Part shown: piece after piece, positions 36,003-44,509 of the stretch
Layout: every line of letters begins with the position of its first letter
How positions within the stretch are numbered: the stretch's first letter is position 1
Origin: Bdellovibrio sp. BCCA
GTDB taxonomy: Bacteria > Bdellovibrionota > Bdellovibrionia > Bdellovibrionales > Bdellovibrionaceae
Assembly (NCBI RefSeq): GCF_037996825.1
Contig: NZ_JBBNAC010000002.1
Span: forward strand, 145,040 to 209,039
Direction: 5' to 3'
Length of the DNA stretch: 64,000 nt
The notes under the pieces: generated by a model
Seen by the model: the letters and a program-made list of their open reading frames with translations, nothing else
What the model was told of the DNA's origin: nothing
The model's database searches: none
Translations under genes and position numbers: made by a program

Positions 36003-37655
36003 CTAGAACGTGCAATCAACGCCGTAATATGAACACAGAGTTTTAATCCTGATCTTTGATTGCTTTTTGGCGGATTTGTTCCACCAATCCCAAATATTGA
36101 ACAAACGAAGGGTCTTTTCTTTCATTTGTGTTCTGGCTCCTCGGCCAGCTCGCTGAATTGCCCTGATCGAGCTTTTTCCCCATGATCCAAGATAGACTGT
36201 ATCGATACCAGGAACGTCTACGGCGATTCCAAAAGACATCGTTCCCACAACAATATATGGTGTTTCTGAAGTCGCGATCTTCTTAAGCTCCGCCATCTTT
36301 TGTTTCAAAGATAGCTCGCCCGAAATGAAAAACACTGGGATATCGGTTCGCATATCCAAAAAATGTTTTAAGCAATAGCTTTTATCCTCATCATCGTCTT
36401 TGCCGCGATACTGTCCGATTTCATCAATTGCAATGAACACCATGTGACCCTCGGTCGCATCACGATATGCCCATTCAACGATCATTTTGTTACGATCACG
36501 ATTACGAATGATCCCCTCATCAATAATTGTTCGAGGATCTCGTGAATTCATTAGGCGTTCACTGATGGTAACCGTTTTGCCACCAACATTAATATCCCTC
36601 TTGATGTAGAACTTTTCTGGCGCTGGAGAATTGAGGGATTGAAGTGAAACTTTTGCATGAATTCCTTTCTCAATAGCCTCATCAATTGGGAACTCGTAAA
36701 TCATTTTATTATTAAAGAGCGCGTTTAGGATGCGATCTTCCTGAGCTTGATCACGCCAGTTTGTGGCACTTAAGCCGTACAGGTACGTTGGGTTTGACGC
36801 AAGAATAAGATTTCTTGTTAACTTTGCGTATGCACCATGAGATTCATCAATAATCAAAAGATTAATTTTTTCGATATACCAATAAGGAAGATTTGGAATT
36901 GAAGCTGCACAAATAATATGAATTGGTTTTTCCCAATTCTTTTCGACAAATCTTTCTAACTGACGCTCTCGAGCCTTATCAATGGACCATTTCCTGTGTT
37001 CAGGAGTTCCCTTCTTAGGTTTATCTTTCTTTTGCTGCTTCTTTTGCAGCCAGATTTCATAACTCGAAAGTTCTGGTTGCTCCTCTGTCTGGTCTTCACT
37101 TACGGCAGTACTTCGCCTTTTTAGTTCACGACCCACTTCAGGAGGTCTTTGCGGAACATCAATGGAAACATTTTTCTTCCCAAAACAGGAGCTAAGCTCT
37201 TCATAAGCGTTCATTTGGGCTAATTCAGTTGGTGTAATAATTAGGGTTGTGGTCTGCTTTTGATTTACGATCAAAGATGTTATGAAAGTTTTTCCACTCC
37301 CTGTTGGGGATGATACTTTACCGACCGGAAATTCATCAGTTCCGGCCTCTATATTCTCCTGGTGTTCCATGGCCACTTTGTCGGTGGTCATCATAAGCTT
37401 TCGATAGTCAATACGCTCTGTACGAGCGTTAATAACTTCCGTTTCAATTTTAAACTTGCGCTTCATGCGCTCTCGAAAGTGATCCACCATACCCAGTGGG
37501 ATGCATCTCTTATGAATATAAGAAAGATAGATTATTTCTTGCCTATGATTTTTGTAGGAAATTCTGGCGCAATTATAGACAGATTCCGTATGCTCCGTTT
37601 CAAAAAGAAGCTCCGCTTTTGAATTCTTAAGGAGAATTTTAACGGGTTTTTCCAC
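36003..37655 (-). CDS. SF2 DNA helicase, XPB/UvsW-like
   Basis: 550 aa, GTG start with AGAGGCG upstream. Motif I SSPTGSGKTFI (about residue 115), II IIDESHGA (DESH), III GLSATNWRD, and VI QRAGRGARTQ are all present. About 100 residues before motif I and a charged, Lys-rich insertion (QKKQQKKDKPKKG) between motifs I and II distinguish it. Phage T4 UvsW, which remodels recombination intermediates, has the same type of core. Located directly between recA and the DnaQ-like exonuclease gene on the same strand, supporting a recombination/replication role. Confidence 0.75.
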   Translation of the reverse strand: MEKPVKILLKNSKAELLFETEHTESVYNCARISYKNHRQEIIYLSYIHKRCIPLGMVDHFRERMKRKFKIETEVINARTERIDYRKLMMTTDKVAMEHQENIEAGTDEFPVGKVSSPTGSGKTFITSLIVNQKQTTTLIITPTELAQMNAYEELSSCFGKKNVSIDVPQRPPEVGRELKRRSTAVSEDQTEEQPELSSYEIWLQKKQQKKDKPKKGTPEHRKWSIDKARERQLERFVEKNWEKPIHIICAASIPNLPYWYIEKINLLIIDESHGAYAKLTRNLILASNPTYLYGLSATNWRDQAQEDRILNALFNNKMIYEFPIDEAIEKGIHAKVSLQSLNSPAPEKFYIKRDINVGGKTVTISERLMNSRDPRTIIDEGIIRNRDRNKMIVEWAYRDATEGHMVFIAIDEIGQYRGKDDDEDKSYCLKHFLDMRTDIPVFFISGELSLKQKMAELKKIATSETPYIVVGTMSFGIAVDVPGIDTVYLGSWGKSSIRAIQRAGRGARTQMKEKTLRLFNIWDWWNKSAKKQSKIRIKTLCSYYGVDCTF

Positions 37656-37665
37656 GGCAGCGCCT

Positions 37666-37703
37666 CTAACAGAGGGGATCCGCCCTCGAATTAACGAGGG
37701 CGG
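37666..37703 (-). terminator. Hairpins between recA and the SF2 helicase gene
   Basis: Stem CCGCCCTCG / CGAGGGCGG (37680-37703), followed on the minus strand by a second small stem CCTCT / AGAGG. There is no T-run, so it is a weak terminator or attenuator that also spans the helicase ribosome binding site. Confidence 0.4.
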
Positions 37704-37715
37704 AAAGGGGTTAAA

Positions 37716-38831
37716 CTACTTCTTCTTTCCTTTTTTTGGTGTCGATTCTTCAGTTTCATCTGAAGGTTCATTATTCTCCTCAGGATCGGACTTGCTACCT
37801 GTTTCGGCCAGAAGTGCGCCGACACCTTTTTTCGCAAGCAATTCAGCACGAAGTGATTCCATGTAGTGAGGATTCTCTTTCAAGAATTTCTTCGCTTGAT
37901 CACGCCCTTGACCCATACGTTCACCGTTAATTGAGAACCAAGCGCCCGATTTCTCAACGAGGTTCGCTGTCACAGCCAAGTCAAGCACATCGCCTTCTGC
38001 TGAGATACCTTCACCATACATCAAATCAAACTCAACTTTCGCAAACGGGGGAGCCATTTTGTTCTTAACAACTTTGACGGAAGTACGATTTCCAGTTACC
38101 TCTTCACCGTTTTTGATCGCGCCAACGCGGCGCACATCCAAACGAACTGAAGAGTAGAATTTCAATGCGTTACCACCCGTTGTAGTTTCTGGGTTACCAA
38201 ACATCACACCAATTTTCATACGAATTTGATTGATGAAAATGACCAGCGTTTTTGATTGATTGATTGCAGCTGTAAGCTTTCGGAGAGCTTGAGACATCAA
38301 ACGAGCTTGCAGACCTACATGAGAATCACCCATGTCTCCTTCGATCTCTGCACGAGGAACCAACGCCGCTACGGAGTCGACAACTAGTACGTCAATCGCG
38401 CCAGAGCGAACAAGTGTTTCAGTGATTTCCAAAGCTTGTTCACCTGTGTCTGGTTGAGAGATCAAAAGATCTTCTGTGTTCACACCCAATTTACGAGCGT
38501 AGTTAACATCCAATGCATGTTCCGCATCGACGAAAGCAACAACGCCGCCTTTTTTCTGAGCTTGAGCAATAACAGACAAGCAAAGAGTTGTTTTACCAGA
38601 AGACTCTGGTCCGTAGATTTCTACGATACGACCTTTTGGAAGGCCACCGATTCCTAATCCAATATCAAGACTTAATGAACCAGTACTTACTGCCTCAGCA
38701 GTATGTAAGACCTCTGTGTTCGCCAGTCGCATAATAGAACCTTTACCGAACTGCTTTTCGATATTGGATACTGCGAGTTCAAGCGCCTTCATTTTTTCGT
38801 TGTTTGCTTTATCAGTGTTTGGATTTGCCAT
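37716..38831 (-). CDS. recA: RecA recombinase
   Basis: 371 aa, full-length. Walker [10 protein letters not shown] at residues 74-82, Walker [14 protein letters not shown] strand ([19 protein letters not shown]), the conserved loop [37 protein letters not shown], and an acidic/Lys C-tail. All invariant residues are present. Its sequence is that of a canonical bacterial RecA and not a phage UvsX, suggesting capture from a chromosome. It forms filaments on ssDNA for strand exchange and can induce SOS. A 9-bp-repeat operator lies directly upstream, not an obvious SOS box. Confidence 0.95.
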   Translation of the reverse strand: MANPNTDKANNEKMKALELAVSNIEKQFGKGSIMRLANTEVLHTAEAVSTGSLSLDIGLGIGGLPKGRIVEIYGPESSGKTTLCLSVIAQAQKKGGVVAFVDAEHALDVNYARKLGVNTEDLLISQPDTGEQALEITETLVRSGAIDVLVVDSVAALVPRAEIEGDMGDSHVGLQARLMSQALRKLTAAINQSKTLVIFINQIRMKIGVMFGNPETTTGGNALKFYSSVRLDVRRVGAIKNGEEVTGNRTSVKVVKNKMAPPFAKVEFDLMYGEGISAEGDVLDLAVTANLVEKSGAWFSINGERMGQGRDQAKKFLKENPHYMESLRAELLAKKGVGALLAETGSKSDPEENNEPSDETEESTPKKGKKK

Positions 38832-38873
38832 CCTAATACCCCTTTTGGTTTTTGTTAATATTCCAATACCTAC

Positions 38874-38900
38874 TTTACCATGTTTCCCATGTTTACCAAG
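38874..38900. promoter_or_regulatory. 9-bp repeat operator upstream of recA
   Basis: TTTACCATG, TTTCCCATG, TTTACCAAG: three units in perfect 9-bp register, 43 bp upstream of the recA ATG. Confidence 0.7.
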
Positions 38901-38934
38901 CTATAACCAGGTACGGTCTCAAATTAGGAAATTG

Positions 38935-39165
38935 TTACATCCACTCAAACTCAAGCTGGACTGGCAAATCCGTAGCTACGACAAATCGATTTGCCCTGAG
39001 CCACTGCTCTTTACCAAGATCGTTGATTACAACCACTCGAAGAGCTTCCGGCTGAACACCCTCCACCTTGTAAACTGTGCCTGCCGAAACATGCTCCAGG
39101 GCATCCAGGCACTTTACATGGCTTCCGACCGTGATTTCCTTATCGTTTTTATCAAGGACCTTCAT
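38935..39165 (-). CDS. Small hypothetical protein (76 aa)
   Basis: ATG at 39165 is chosen because GGAGGGATTC precedes it; an ATG four codons upstream has none. Beta-rich, SH3-like feel: ITVGSHVKCLDALEHVSAGTVYKVEG then RVVVINDLGKEQWL. Such small folds often bind nucleic acid or proteins. Lies between recA and a helical protein gene; possible recombination accessory. Unrecognised. Confidence 0.5.
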   Translation of the reverse strand: MKVLDKNDKEITVGSHVKCLDALEHVSAGTVYKVEGVQPEALRVVVINDLGKEQWLRANRFVVATDLPVQLEFEWM

Positions 39166-39217
39166 GAATCCCTCCATGTGGTCTTAGCCAACATAAAGGG
39201 ATTTTTGGAAATGAATT

Positions 39218-39733
39218 CTATAGCATTGGACGGTTGTTAAGACTCTCCAAAAGACTTTTCATAGTGGATTCATCTTCTTTTAAATACCACTCGTACTTTT
39301 CAATGAATCTCATCATTTCTTCAAGTCGACTAATGTGTTCTCGAAGTTCATTAAGAGCAGGAACCGAGAAAACTGCTGCATCACGCAAAGACTCTGTAAG
39401 CTTAGGGAAACCCATTTCTCTAAGAAACGTATCGGCCTCTCCTGTCCTGAATAGACCTTCACTGATTTTAAGTATGAGTTTCGCCGAGTTAAGCATTCGC
39501 AAGATTGTAGCCGACTCTTTTGTTGCAGCATCTTTTACAATGTTTGCCTTTACTAAATGTTCTTCATATAGATTCGCACGGTCCCGAAGTGACTTTTCCA
39601 TCAGGGTTAACGTATCCACAGGCACTCTCTTATCCTGTATAGTGCTGAAAAAGTCTTCTTGATTATCTAGGAATTTCTTGATCTGAATGTTGATCGTAAC
39701 GATTTTTGCATGATCAAACTGTGCCTTTTTCAT
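39218..39733 (-). CDS. Helical hypothetical protein (171 aa)
   Basis: Almost wholly alpha-helical with heptad-like spacing (TLMEKSLRDRANLYEEHLVKANIVKDAATKES), no Cys, soluble. Its ATG overlaps the stop of the gp32-like gene by one base. Acting with that gene as an ssDNA or mediator partner is conceivable, but nothing in the sequence proves it. Confidence 0.5.
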   Translation of the reverse strand: MKKAQFDHAKIVTINIQIKKFLDNQEDFFSTIQDKRVPVDTLTLMEKSLRDRANLYEEHLVKANIVKDAATKESATILRMLNSAKLILKISEGLFRTGEADTFLREMGFPKLTESLRDAAVFSVPALNELREHISRLEEMMRFIEKYEWYLKEDESTMKSLLESLNNRPML

Positions 39734-40389
39734 TATGCAACCTTCCTTTCAGTGATTTTCTGCCAAGTCCATCTGGCAATTTCTTCCGATTCTTTGATCG
39801 TTGGCCTGTAAACTGCCGATTCCAGATCAGGTGAAACAGTTTTTAACTTCTTTAATTCATCATCTGATAACGCTGATTCAACACTCACACCGATAAACTC
39901 GTATTTAGTCTCACGGTTGTTTTGAGACTTTCTTGAAAAAATGGCAGCACGACCTTTTTCTGGACAGAAAATATCAAGACCTTCCGACATGGAATTAGCA
40001 AGAACCGATTTAGCATTTGATTCGACTCCTAGGAGCGCTCTCTGTGCAAACCAATCAAGTTCAAGTATTTTGAAAAGGCCAGTTTTCGCAAAAAGAAGGT
40101 AGTAGTAGCGTTTCTTAACTTTGTACTTGTCTGAGCCATGCTCTTTTTGAAATGCAGCACTCATCTTGCAAAGAGAACAATTCGGGCCAGCGCATTCATA
40201 GAGAGTGATGGCATTAGTATTTGGAATATAGAATCCGTTGTGGACTCTTTTATGAACAAACGGTGATGCTGTTTTCACGCCACGAGGATAAACAAGGCGA
40301 AGCAGGTATTCCTGATCTTGCGTGAGACGTACAATTTCGTACTTCTCAAACTCTGCTTTCATGGCAATTAAAACGTCGTTCAAACTCAT
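39733..40389 (-). CDS. Zinc-motif protein, possible gp32-like ssDNA-binding protein
   Basis: About 218 aa from ATG at 40389 (40404 also possible). The middle has VHKRVHNGFYIPNTN...YECAGPNCSLCKMSAAF, a His followed by CxxxxCxxC, then a basic-aromatic strand VKKRYYYLLFAKTG. Myovirus gp32 ssDNA-binding proteins have a similar His/Cys zinc element inside an OB fold; this is a loose resemblance. Position next to ssb and the polymerase-accessory genes supports a replication role. It lacks an evident acidic tail, which makes gp32 identity uncertain. Confidence 0.45.
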   Translation of the reverse strand: MSLNDVLIAMKAEFEKYEIVRLTQDQEYLLRLVYPRGVKTASPFVHKRVHNGFYIPNTNAITLYECAGPNCSLCKMSAAFQKEHGSDKYKVKKRYYYLLFAKTGLFKILELDWFAQRALLGVESNAKSVLANSMSEGLDIFCPEKGRAAIFSRKSQNNRETKYEFIGVSVESALSDDELKKLKTVSPDLESAVYRPTIKESEEIARWTWQKITERKVA

Positions 40390-40407
40390 TATCACACCAT
40401 TCAAAAA

Positions 40408-40441
40408 TGAAAAAAGCTCCCCATCAAATCAGGGGAGCTCT
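40408..40441 (-). terminator. Terminator after ssb
   Basis: Minus-strand stem AGAGCTCCCC / GGGGAGCTTT with a 9-base loop followed by TTTTTTCATTTT, 11 bp after the ssb stop and before the gp32-like gene. It separates the two units. Confidence 0.8.
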
Positions 40442-40451
40442 ACAAGAAAAA

Positions 40452-40913
40452 CTAGAACGGAATTTCGTCGTTAGAATCGAAGCTTGGTTCTGGACCGAAA
40501 TCCTGGAAACCGTATTCGCTCTCTCCTCCGCCTCCGGACTGCTGAGATTCGCCATCACTAGACCCACCCGCAGACGAAGATTTACCAGCCGAACCCAAGA
40601 ACTTAACACTCACTGCAACAACTTCAGTTGCATAGCGCTTTTGTCCTTGTTGATCCTGCCAAGAACGCGTTACAAGTTTACCTTCAATGTAAACCTGGCG
40701 TCCTTTTGCGAGGTGCTTTCCACAGATCTCAGCCATTTTTCCCCAAACTGAGATGCGGTGCCATTCAGTCTTTTCCTGACGCTGCCCCTCCTTCATCCAA
40801 GTTTCACTTGTGGCAAGGTTCAATCGTGCGACCATATTGCCATTTCCGAGAGCTTTAACTTCCGGATCAGCCCCTAGTCTTCCCACCAAAATCACTTTGT
40901 TCACACTGCTCAT
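40452..40913 (-). CDS. ssb: Single-stranded DNA-binding protein
   Basis: 153 aa. N-terminal OB fold typical of bacterial SSB ([18 protein letters not shown], then [21 protein letters not shown] and [15 protein letters not shown]), a Gly/Ser/Gln-rich linker, and the acidic C-terminal tip DSNDEIPF that recruits partner proteins. ATG follows AAAGGAGAGATT. An operator of five 9-bp units lies upstream and a terminator downstream, so it is a single-gene unit. Confidence 0.95.
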   Translation of the reverse strand: MSSVNKVILVGRLGADPEVKALGNGNMVARLNLATSETWMKEGQRQEKTEWHRISVWGKMAEICGKHLAKGRQVYIEGKLVTRSWQDQQGQKRYATEVVAVSVKFLGSAGKSSSAGGSSDGESQQSGGGGESEYGFQDFGPEPSFDSNDEIPF

Positions 40914-40955
40914 AATCTCTCCTTTAATAACTCAGTTTAATTAAGTTAGACTTAC

Positions 40956-41000
40956 TATACCATGTTTACCATGTTTTGCATATTTCCCATGATAACCTCG
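40956..41000. promoter_or_regulatory. Five-unit 9-bp repeat operator upstream of ssb
   Basis: TATACCATG, TTTACCATG, TTTTGCATA, TTTCCCATG, ATAACCTCG run without gaps for 45 bp, about 45 bp before the ssb ATG. This is the longest register-keeping example in the window. Confidence 0.7.
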
Positions 41001-41028
41001 TTTCAATTTGGGAAACTTTTACCCACTT

Positions 41029-41355
41029 TCATTTGGGCTCGTATGAAAAAACGTAACTACTCCCCGCTGAATGTACGCGAAGATATCCATTAATCAGATT
41101 TAGAATTTCACCCCACTGAAGGTCATGATCAATCGCCAATTCTTCAATAATTGGAGCAAAAAGTTTCCTGAGTTTAGAGGCTTTCCTTTTATCAATCTGC
41201 CCTTTGAGAGTGAACACAGGCGACTTTCCTGACGAAGTATAAACTTCTCGGTTTTTCTTGTATTTTCCCTTTAAAATCGAATGCGCCACATATAGTGCAG
41301 TAGGGTACTCCTGGACATTAAGAGTATCTTGAATCGCGTCTTCAATGTCGTGCAT
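41029..41355 (-). CDS. Hypothetical protein in the polymerase/flap-nuclease operon
   Basis: 108 aa from ATG at 41355 (ACAGGAGTAATC before it); seven codons shorter than the open frame. Helical, basic C-terminal half (KGQIDKRKASKLRKLFAPIIEEL). It is the last gene after the flap exonuclease gene, and the 41376 ATG would overlap that gene's stop. No family recognised. Confidence 0.5.
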   Translation of the reverse strand: MHDIEDAIQDTLNVQEYPTALYVAHSILKGKYKKNREVYTSSGKSPVFTLKGQIDKRKASKLRKLFAPIIEELAIDHDLQWGEILNLINGYLRVHSAGSSYVFSYEPK

Positions 41356-41372
41356 GATTACTCCTGTTTTTC

Positions 41373-42380
41373 TCATGCAACATCATCCTCAAAAAGATCG
41401 TCCATTCCACCCAGAAAGGAATCAATCTCACCATTTAAAACCTCAGTCGTGTCAGTTTCTGGTTTGGTATTGGCTTGTTGGGAATCAGCGGAGCTAAACA
41501 TTAGCTCCGCTTTAGGATCCACTTTGTGAGAAATCTTACCTAATGCATCCGCCAGTCCAATAGTGGGATAGTCAAACAGCGACTCTTCCGCGACTGCCAG
41601 AAATTCCCGATACTCTTTGACTGTTGGAAGAAATGGTTCAGGCTTCAAATTGAGGTCTCTACGGGGAGTAATGAGCTCCATATTCAACGCAAGCCTGTCA
41701 ATTTCCTCATCTTTTATTTTCAGGTCGACATTGCTTTTTAGGTATTCTGTAAACTGAGTTCGAACGCTTGTCAGTTTATCGGTGCCACTAATAAATGCAA
41801 TGATCGCATCTTTAACAAGTTCTTTGCGAATGCGCTTACGAATCGGGGGTATATTGTCAGAGCTGTCGCCACAAACATACTTTTCAAGAATTGTTAGAAG
41901 TGCCGTAGTTGTGTCACCTTCGACAAACTCAAAACTTTGAGGATTGATCACTCGTGTATTTTTAGAAATCATTGCCTTAAGATCTGAGTCAGTAGTCGCA
42001 ATAATTTTTTGCTTATCTCGCAGCTGTGTACACAATGTTGCAATGATGTCGTCAGCTTCTTCTCCTTGGACTTTGTATCGCAATGCCTTGAAGAATCTGA
42101 GAGCGGGAAGCATTACCTCTTTAGGATCCTCATCGCCCTTTTTGCGCTTTCCTTTATACTCTCTATAAATAAGAAGCTTCCTGGTGGGCGTGGAATCTAC
42201 TACGAAACAGATCGCGAACACATCACCGAATCGAACGAACGAACGAATAATCCCTAAACAGATATCGATGAAACGACCTTCTTGATTGGAAGGGGCTGAA
42301 TAGTATGCCTGATAAGCGATAGCGCTATAGTCTATCAGAATAATTTTCTCTGCTTCATTTAAGTCCGTAGTTATTCTCAT
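41373..42380 (-). CDS. 5'-3' flap exonuclease (PolI-5'-nuclease/T4 RNase H-like)
   Basis: 335 aa. Metal-ligand motifs of the FEN family are all seen: ILIDYSAIAY, CFVVDSTPTRK, YREYKGKRKK arch, EEADDIIATL, IATTDSDLKAMI and CGDSSDNIPP. No polymerase domain follows, as in T4 RNase H or T5 exonuclease. It should remove RNA primers and 5' flaps during lagging-strand synthesis. The C-terminus ends in an acidic patch (FLGGMDDLFEDD) that may bind a partner. ATG at 42380 lies only 8 bp after the polymerase-half stop, with AGGGGCTGGC between: translational coupling. Confidence 0.85.
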   Translation of the reverse strand: MRITTDLNEAEKIILIDYSAIAYQAYYSAPSNQEGRFIDICLGIIRSFVRFGDVFAICFVVDSTPTRKLLIYREYKGKRKKGDEDPKEVMLPALRFFKALRYKVQGEEADDIIATLCTQLRDKQKIIATTDSDLKAMISKNTRVINPQSFEFVEGDTTTALLTILEKYVCGDSSDNIPPIRKRIRKELVKDAIIAFISGTDKLTSVRTQFTEYLKSNVDLKIKDEEIDRLALNMELITPRRDLNLKPEPFLPTVKEYREFLAVAEESLFDYPTIGLADALGKISHKVDPKAELMFSSADSQQANTKPETDTTEVLNGEIDSFLGGMDDLFEDDVA

Positions 42381-42388
42381 GCCAGCCC

Positions 42389-43813
42389 CTATTTAATAGG
42401 CGGCTTTGGGAAGCCTTTAATTTCCGTATTGACCGTATACGCGCGTTCCGGCGATAAGAAGCGGCGGGGATCCAGATTCCACTTAACAGGGTCAACAGAA
42501 GTGATATCCAGTCCGTAATTGATCATGCAAGCAGCTGCTGAACCACGACCAGTTGGAGTTTCTTCAATTGGACCATATTCATCACAAACATTGATGACGT
42601 TGTTGATAACGTCTGCAATTGGGAGATAGTAGCCGATCAGCTTGACGACACCATTTCTCTGGTTAGTAAAAATGTCATATTCAAGTCGGACAACGAACTG
42701 TTCGTCATCGAAATTGATCTTTCCTTTCTCGAGAATGATCAAGAGAGTTAGCGTTAACTCTTCATCCTTAGGGCACACATCGTTAATGATGTGGCCTAAA
42801 TATCGGTCCTTAAATTTCTTTCCGAGAAGGGTCAACTTTTCTCGCAATTCAGCATTCTTCCATGCGCTGAAATTTTCTTTCGGCACTCGCGGAATGATTG
42901 GCTTGAAATCAAATTTGATGTTCTGACATTTCTTGGCCAGGTGTTCCGTGTTAGCCATAAGTTGGGCAACCTGATCTTCACTTAATCCAGTGGTTTTTAG
43001 TGCATATTCGAAGATTTGATCCTTACTCTTAAAGCTGTGGGATTCATAAAATCGAACAGTGCCACCAGTGGCATTTTGCGCAATAACGTCTTGAGTAAAT
43101 TTAAAACGATCTTCCGGGATATAAATAGGAGTTGAAAGATAGGCAGTTACTCCATGTTTTTTGGCTAATTCGAACATTCTTTGATTAACTTTGAGTTGCT
43201 TATTGAAACCGTCGTCGACGAACTCTTCGAGTTCTTTACTCCAGCGCTGAGATGTATCCTGAGCAACAATTTCGACATAAAAGTCTTCTTTAAAGGATTC
43301 CTTGAACCGTAGAAAAATAGACTCTTCCTCCCCGGTTTCTTCAAGAATATGTTTACCAAAGATAGACATAAGGCATCCCGTACTACAAACCAAGTCACTG
43401 GGATCCGCGAGAAGTTCTGTCATATCAATTCGTGCTTTGTAGTACTTGTATTCCTCGCGACCGCCGATGGCTATAAGACGAGAGAGTTTAGAATATCCCG
43501 CCTGGTTCTTAGCGAACAACATAAGGCGTGTGTACCTGTTCTCAGAATCTTGATGTCTTTTATTTTCAGCAAGATAGATGTTTGAGCCAAGAATGTATCC
43601 AATATCAGTGTTCAAACCTTTACTTTTGAGGTCTTCAAGGTCTGTGATTGCCATGATGTGAGCGGCAAGAGTCATGTTATCTGTGATTGCGAACGCGTTG
43701 TGGGAGTGCTTTACCGCAGCTTTAATGATGTCTTTCGGGTATCCAATACCAACACCAATGGAAAACGTCGTGTAGGTCCTTAGGTTCGCGTAATATGGAA
43801 TTTCTCTAGCCAT
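42389..43813 (-). CDS. DNA polymerase III alpha subunit, N-terminal half (split DnaE)
   Basis: 474 aa. It begins with the PHP domain (YANLRTYTTFSIG aligned to DnaE LRLHSDYSM), whose metal-binding His/Asp are largely replaced, so PHP catalysis is doubtful. It continues to the polymerase palm motif TPTGRGSAAACM (GRGS at residue 424 or so) and the DITSVDPVKWNLDPRRFLSPER segment, then stops after a short tail (EIKGFPKPPIK). In DnaE the next residues would be the catalytic PDFDVDF, which is found instead at 30272-32719. No intein sequence is present at the end. The two halves must assemble as separate chains. Confidence 0.85.
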   Translation of the reverse strand: MAREIPYYANLRTYTTFSIGVGIGYPKDIIKAAVKHSHNAFAITDNMTLAAHIMAITDLEDLKSKGLNTDIGYILGSNIYLAENKRHQDSENRYTRLMLFAKNQAGYSKLSRLIAIGGREEYKYYKARIDMTELLADPSDLVCSTGCLMSIFGKHILEETGEEESIFLRFKESFKEDFYVEIVAQDTSQRWSKELEEFVDDGFNKQLKVNQRMFELAKKHGVTAYLSTPIYIPEDRFKFTQDVIAQNATGGTVRFYESHSFKSKDQIFEYALKTTGLSEDQVAQLMANTEHLAKKCQNIKFDFKPIIPRVPKENFSAWKNAELREKLTLLGKKFKDRYLGHIINDVCPKDEELTLTLLIILEKGKINFDDEQFVVRLEYDIFTNQRNGVVKLIGYYLPIADVINNVINVCDEYGPIEETPTGRGSAAACMINYGLDITSVDPVKWNLDPRRFLSPERAYTVNTEIKGFPKPPIK

Positions 43814-43815
43814 GA

Positions 43816-43980
43816 CTACCCTGCCATTTTACGTTTACGGCGAGCAGCTTCTTTACTGCACGCCGGGCCTTGAAACGAGAGTATTCCGGATCCACTTTCT
43901 CTTCTCAATTCACCAACCAACTGGTTGCCAATAGGAAGAACGACAAAAGAAAAATCGCCATCAACACGCACTTTTCTCAT
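43816..43980 (-). CDS. 54-aa protein coupled to the polymerase N-half
   Basis: ATG at 43980 is preceded by GAGAGGGTTCCT; the stop TAG lies two bases before the polymerase-half ATG, so that gene's ribosome binding site (GGCAGGG) is within this one. The product has a beta-rich N-terminus (VRVDGDFSFVVLPIG) and a Lys/Arg-rich tail (SKEAARRKRKMAG). No family recognised. The site and coupling make chance unlikely. Confidence 0.55.
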   Translation of the reverse strand: MRKVRVDGDFSFVVLPIGNQLVGELRRESGSGILSFQGPACSKEAARRKRKMAG

Positions 43981-44028
43981 AGGAACCCTCTCTTAGGCTC
44001 TCGAATGGTTAAGTAACAAAGACGGAAT

Positions 44029-44340
44029 TTAAGAACTCTTTTTGACGAAGTTGTTATAACTGTATGGATTATCTTCTTTCGGAACAGTTTCTTTCTGGGA
44101 AGCAGACTCTGGAGATGGCTCGCACTTTAGAAAATTCTCATATTTAAACATTTCAGCATTATTTACAGTCTGGGACTTACTTAAAAAGCCGCACACATTT
44201 CTCTTGGGGGTTGGATCCGTATTGATTTCGACAATTGCTCCACCAATAGTTCTGCGAGTTTTAACGGCCTTCTTTTGGCGTTTGACTTCAAGTTGTTTAA
44301 GGCGTTTTTGCTTGTCTTGATATCTTTGCTTCTCTCTCAA
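44029..44340 (-). CDS. Small basic protein, possible TraD/MobC-type accessory
   Basis: 103 aa from TTG at 44340 (AAGGAG six bases before); the frame extends upstream without a site. The first 45 residues form a Lys/Arg/Gln-rich helix ending KTRRTIGGAIVEI, a pattern similar to small TraD/MobC relaxosome accessory proteins (RTRRLIELGALV). The acidic, Asn/Ser-rich tail is unlike them. It is the first gene of the run leading into the polymerase N-half and sits opposite the FtsK-like gene. Confidence 0.4.
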   Translation of the reverse strand: MREKQRYQDKQKRLKQLEVKRQKKAVKTRRTIGGAIVEINTDPTPKRNVCGFLSKSQTVNNAEMFKYENFLKCEPSPESASQKETVPKEDNPYSYNNFVKKSS

Positions 44341-44377
44341 CAGCAGCTCCTTAATTACCAATTCAGTTTATCTCTAA

Positions 44378-44418
44378 ATACCATCTTTACCACCTTTTTA
44401 TGTAATATTCATGGTAAT
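44378..44418. promoter_or_regulatory. 9-bp repeat operator between divergent genes
   Basis: ATACCATCT, TTACCACCT, then TTCATGGTAATC in inverted orientation, between the minus-strand gene (start 44340) and the FtsK-like gene (start 44510). It could control both directions. Confidence 0.5.
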
Positions 44419-44509
44419 CAAGACAACCCATCGAAATCATTCGAGTACGCCCGTTTCACCTTGAGAACTCATAATTAGACTCGCCCCATTGATACTTTTA
44501 GGAGCTACG

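Noticed and set aside
37716..38831. recA as evidence of a chromosome fragment
   Set aside because: The flanking genes are element-type, the promoter carries the plasmid operator, and no chromosomal neighbours such as recX or alaS are nearby.
30272..43813. Split intein joining the two polymerase halves
   Set aside because: No N-intein Cys or about 100-residue intein after the PER segment, and no HN/His-Asn C-intein end before the LPDNDFD segment; only a short unrelated tail and a 90-residue extension are seen.
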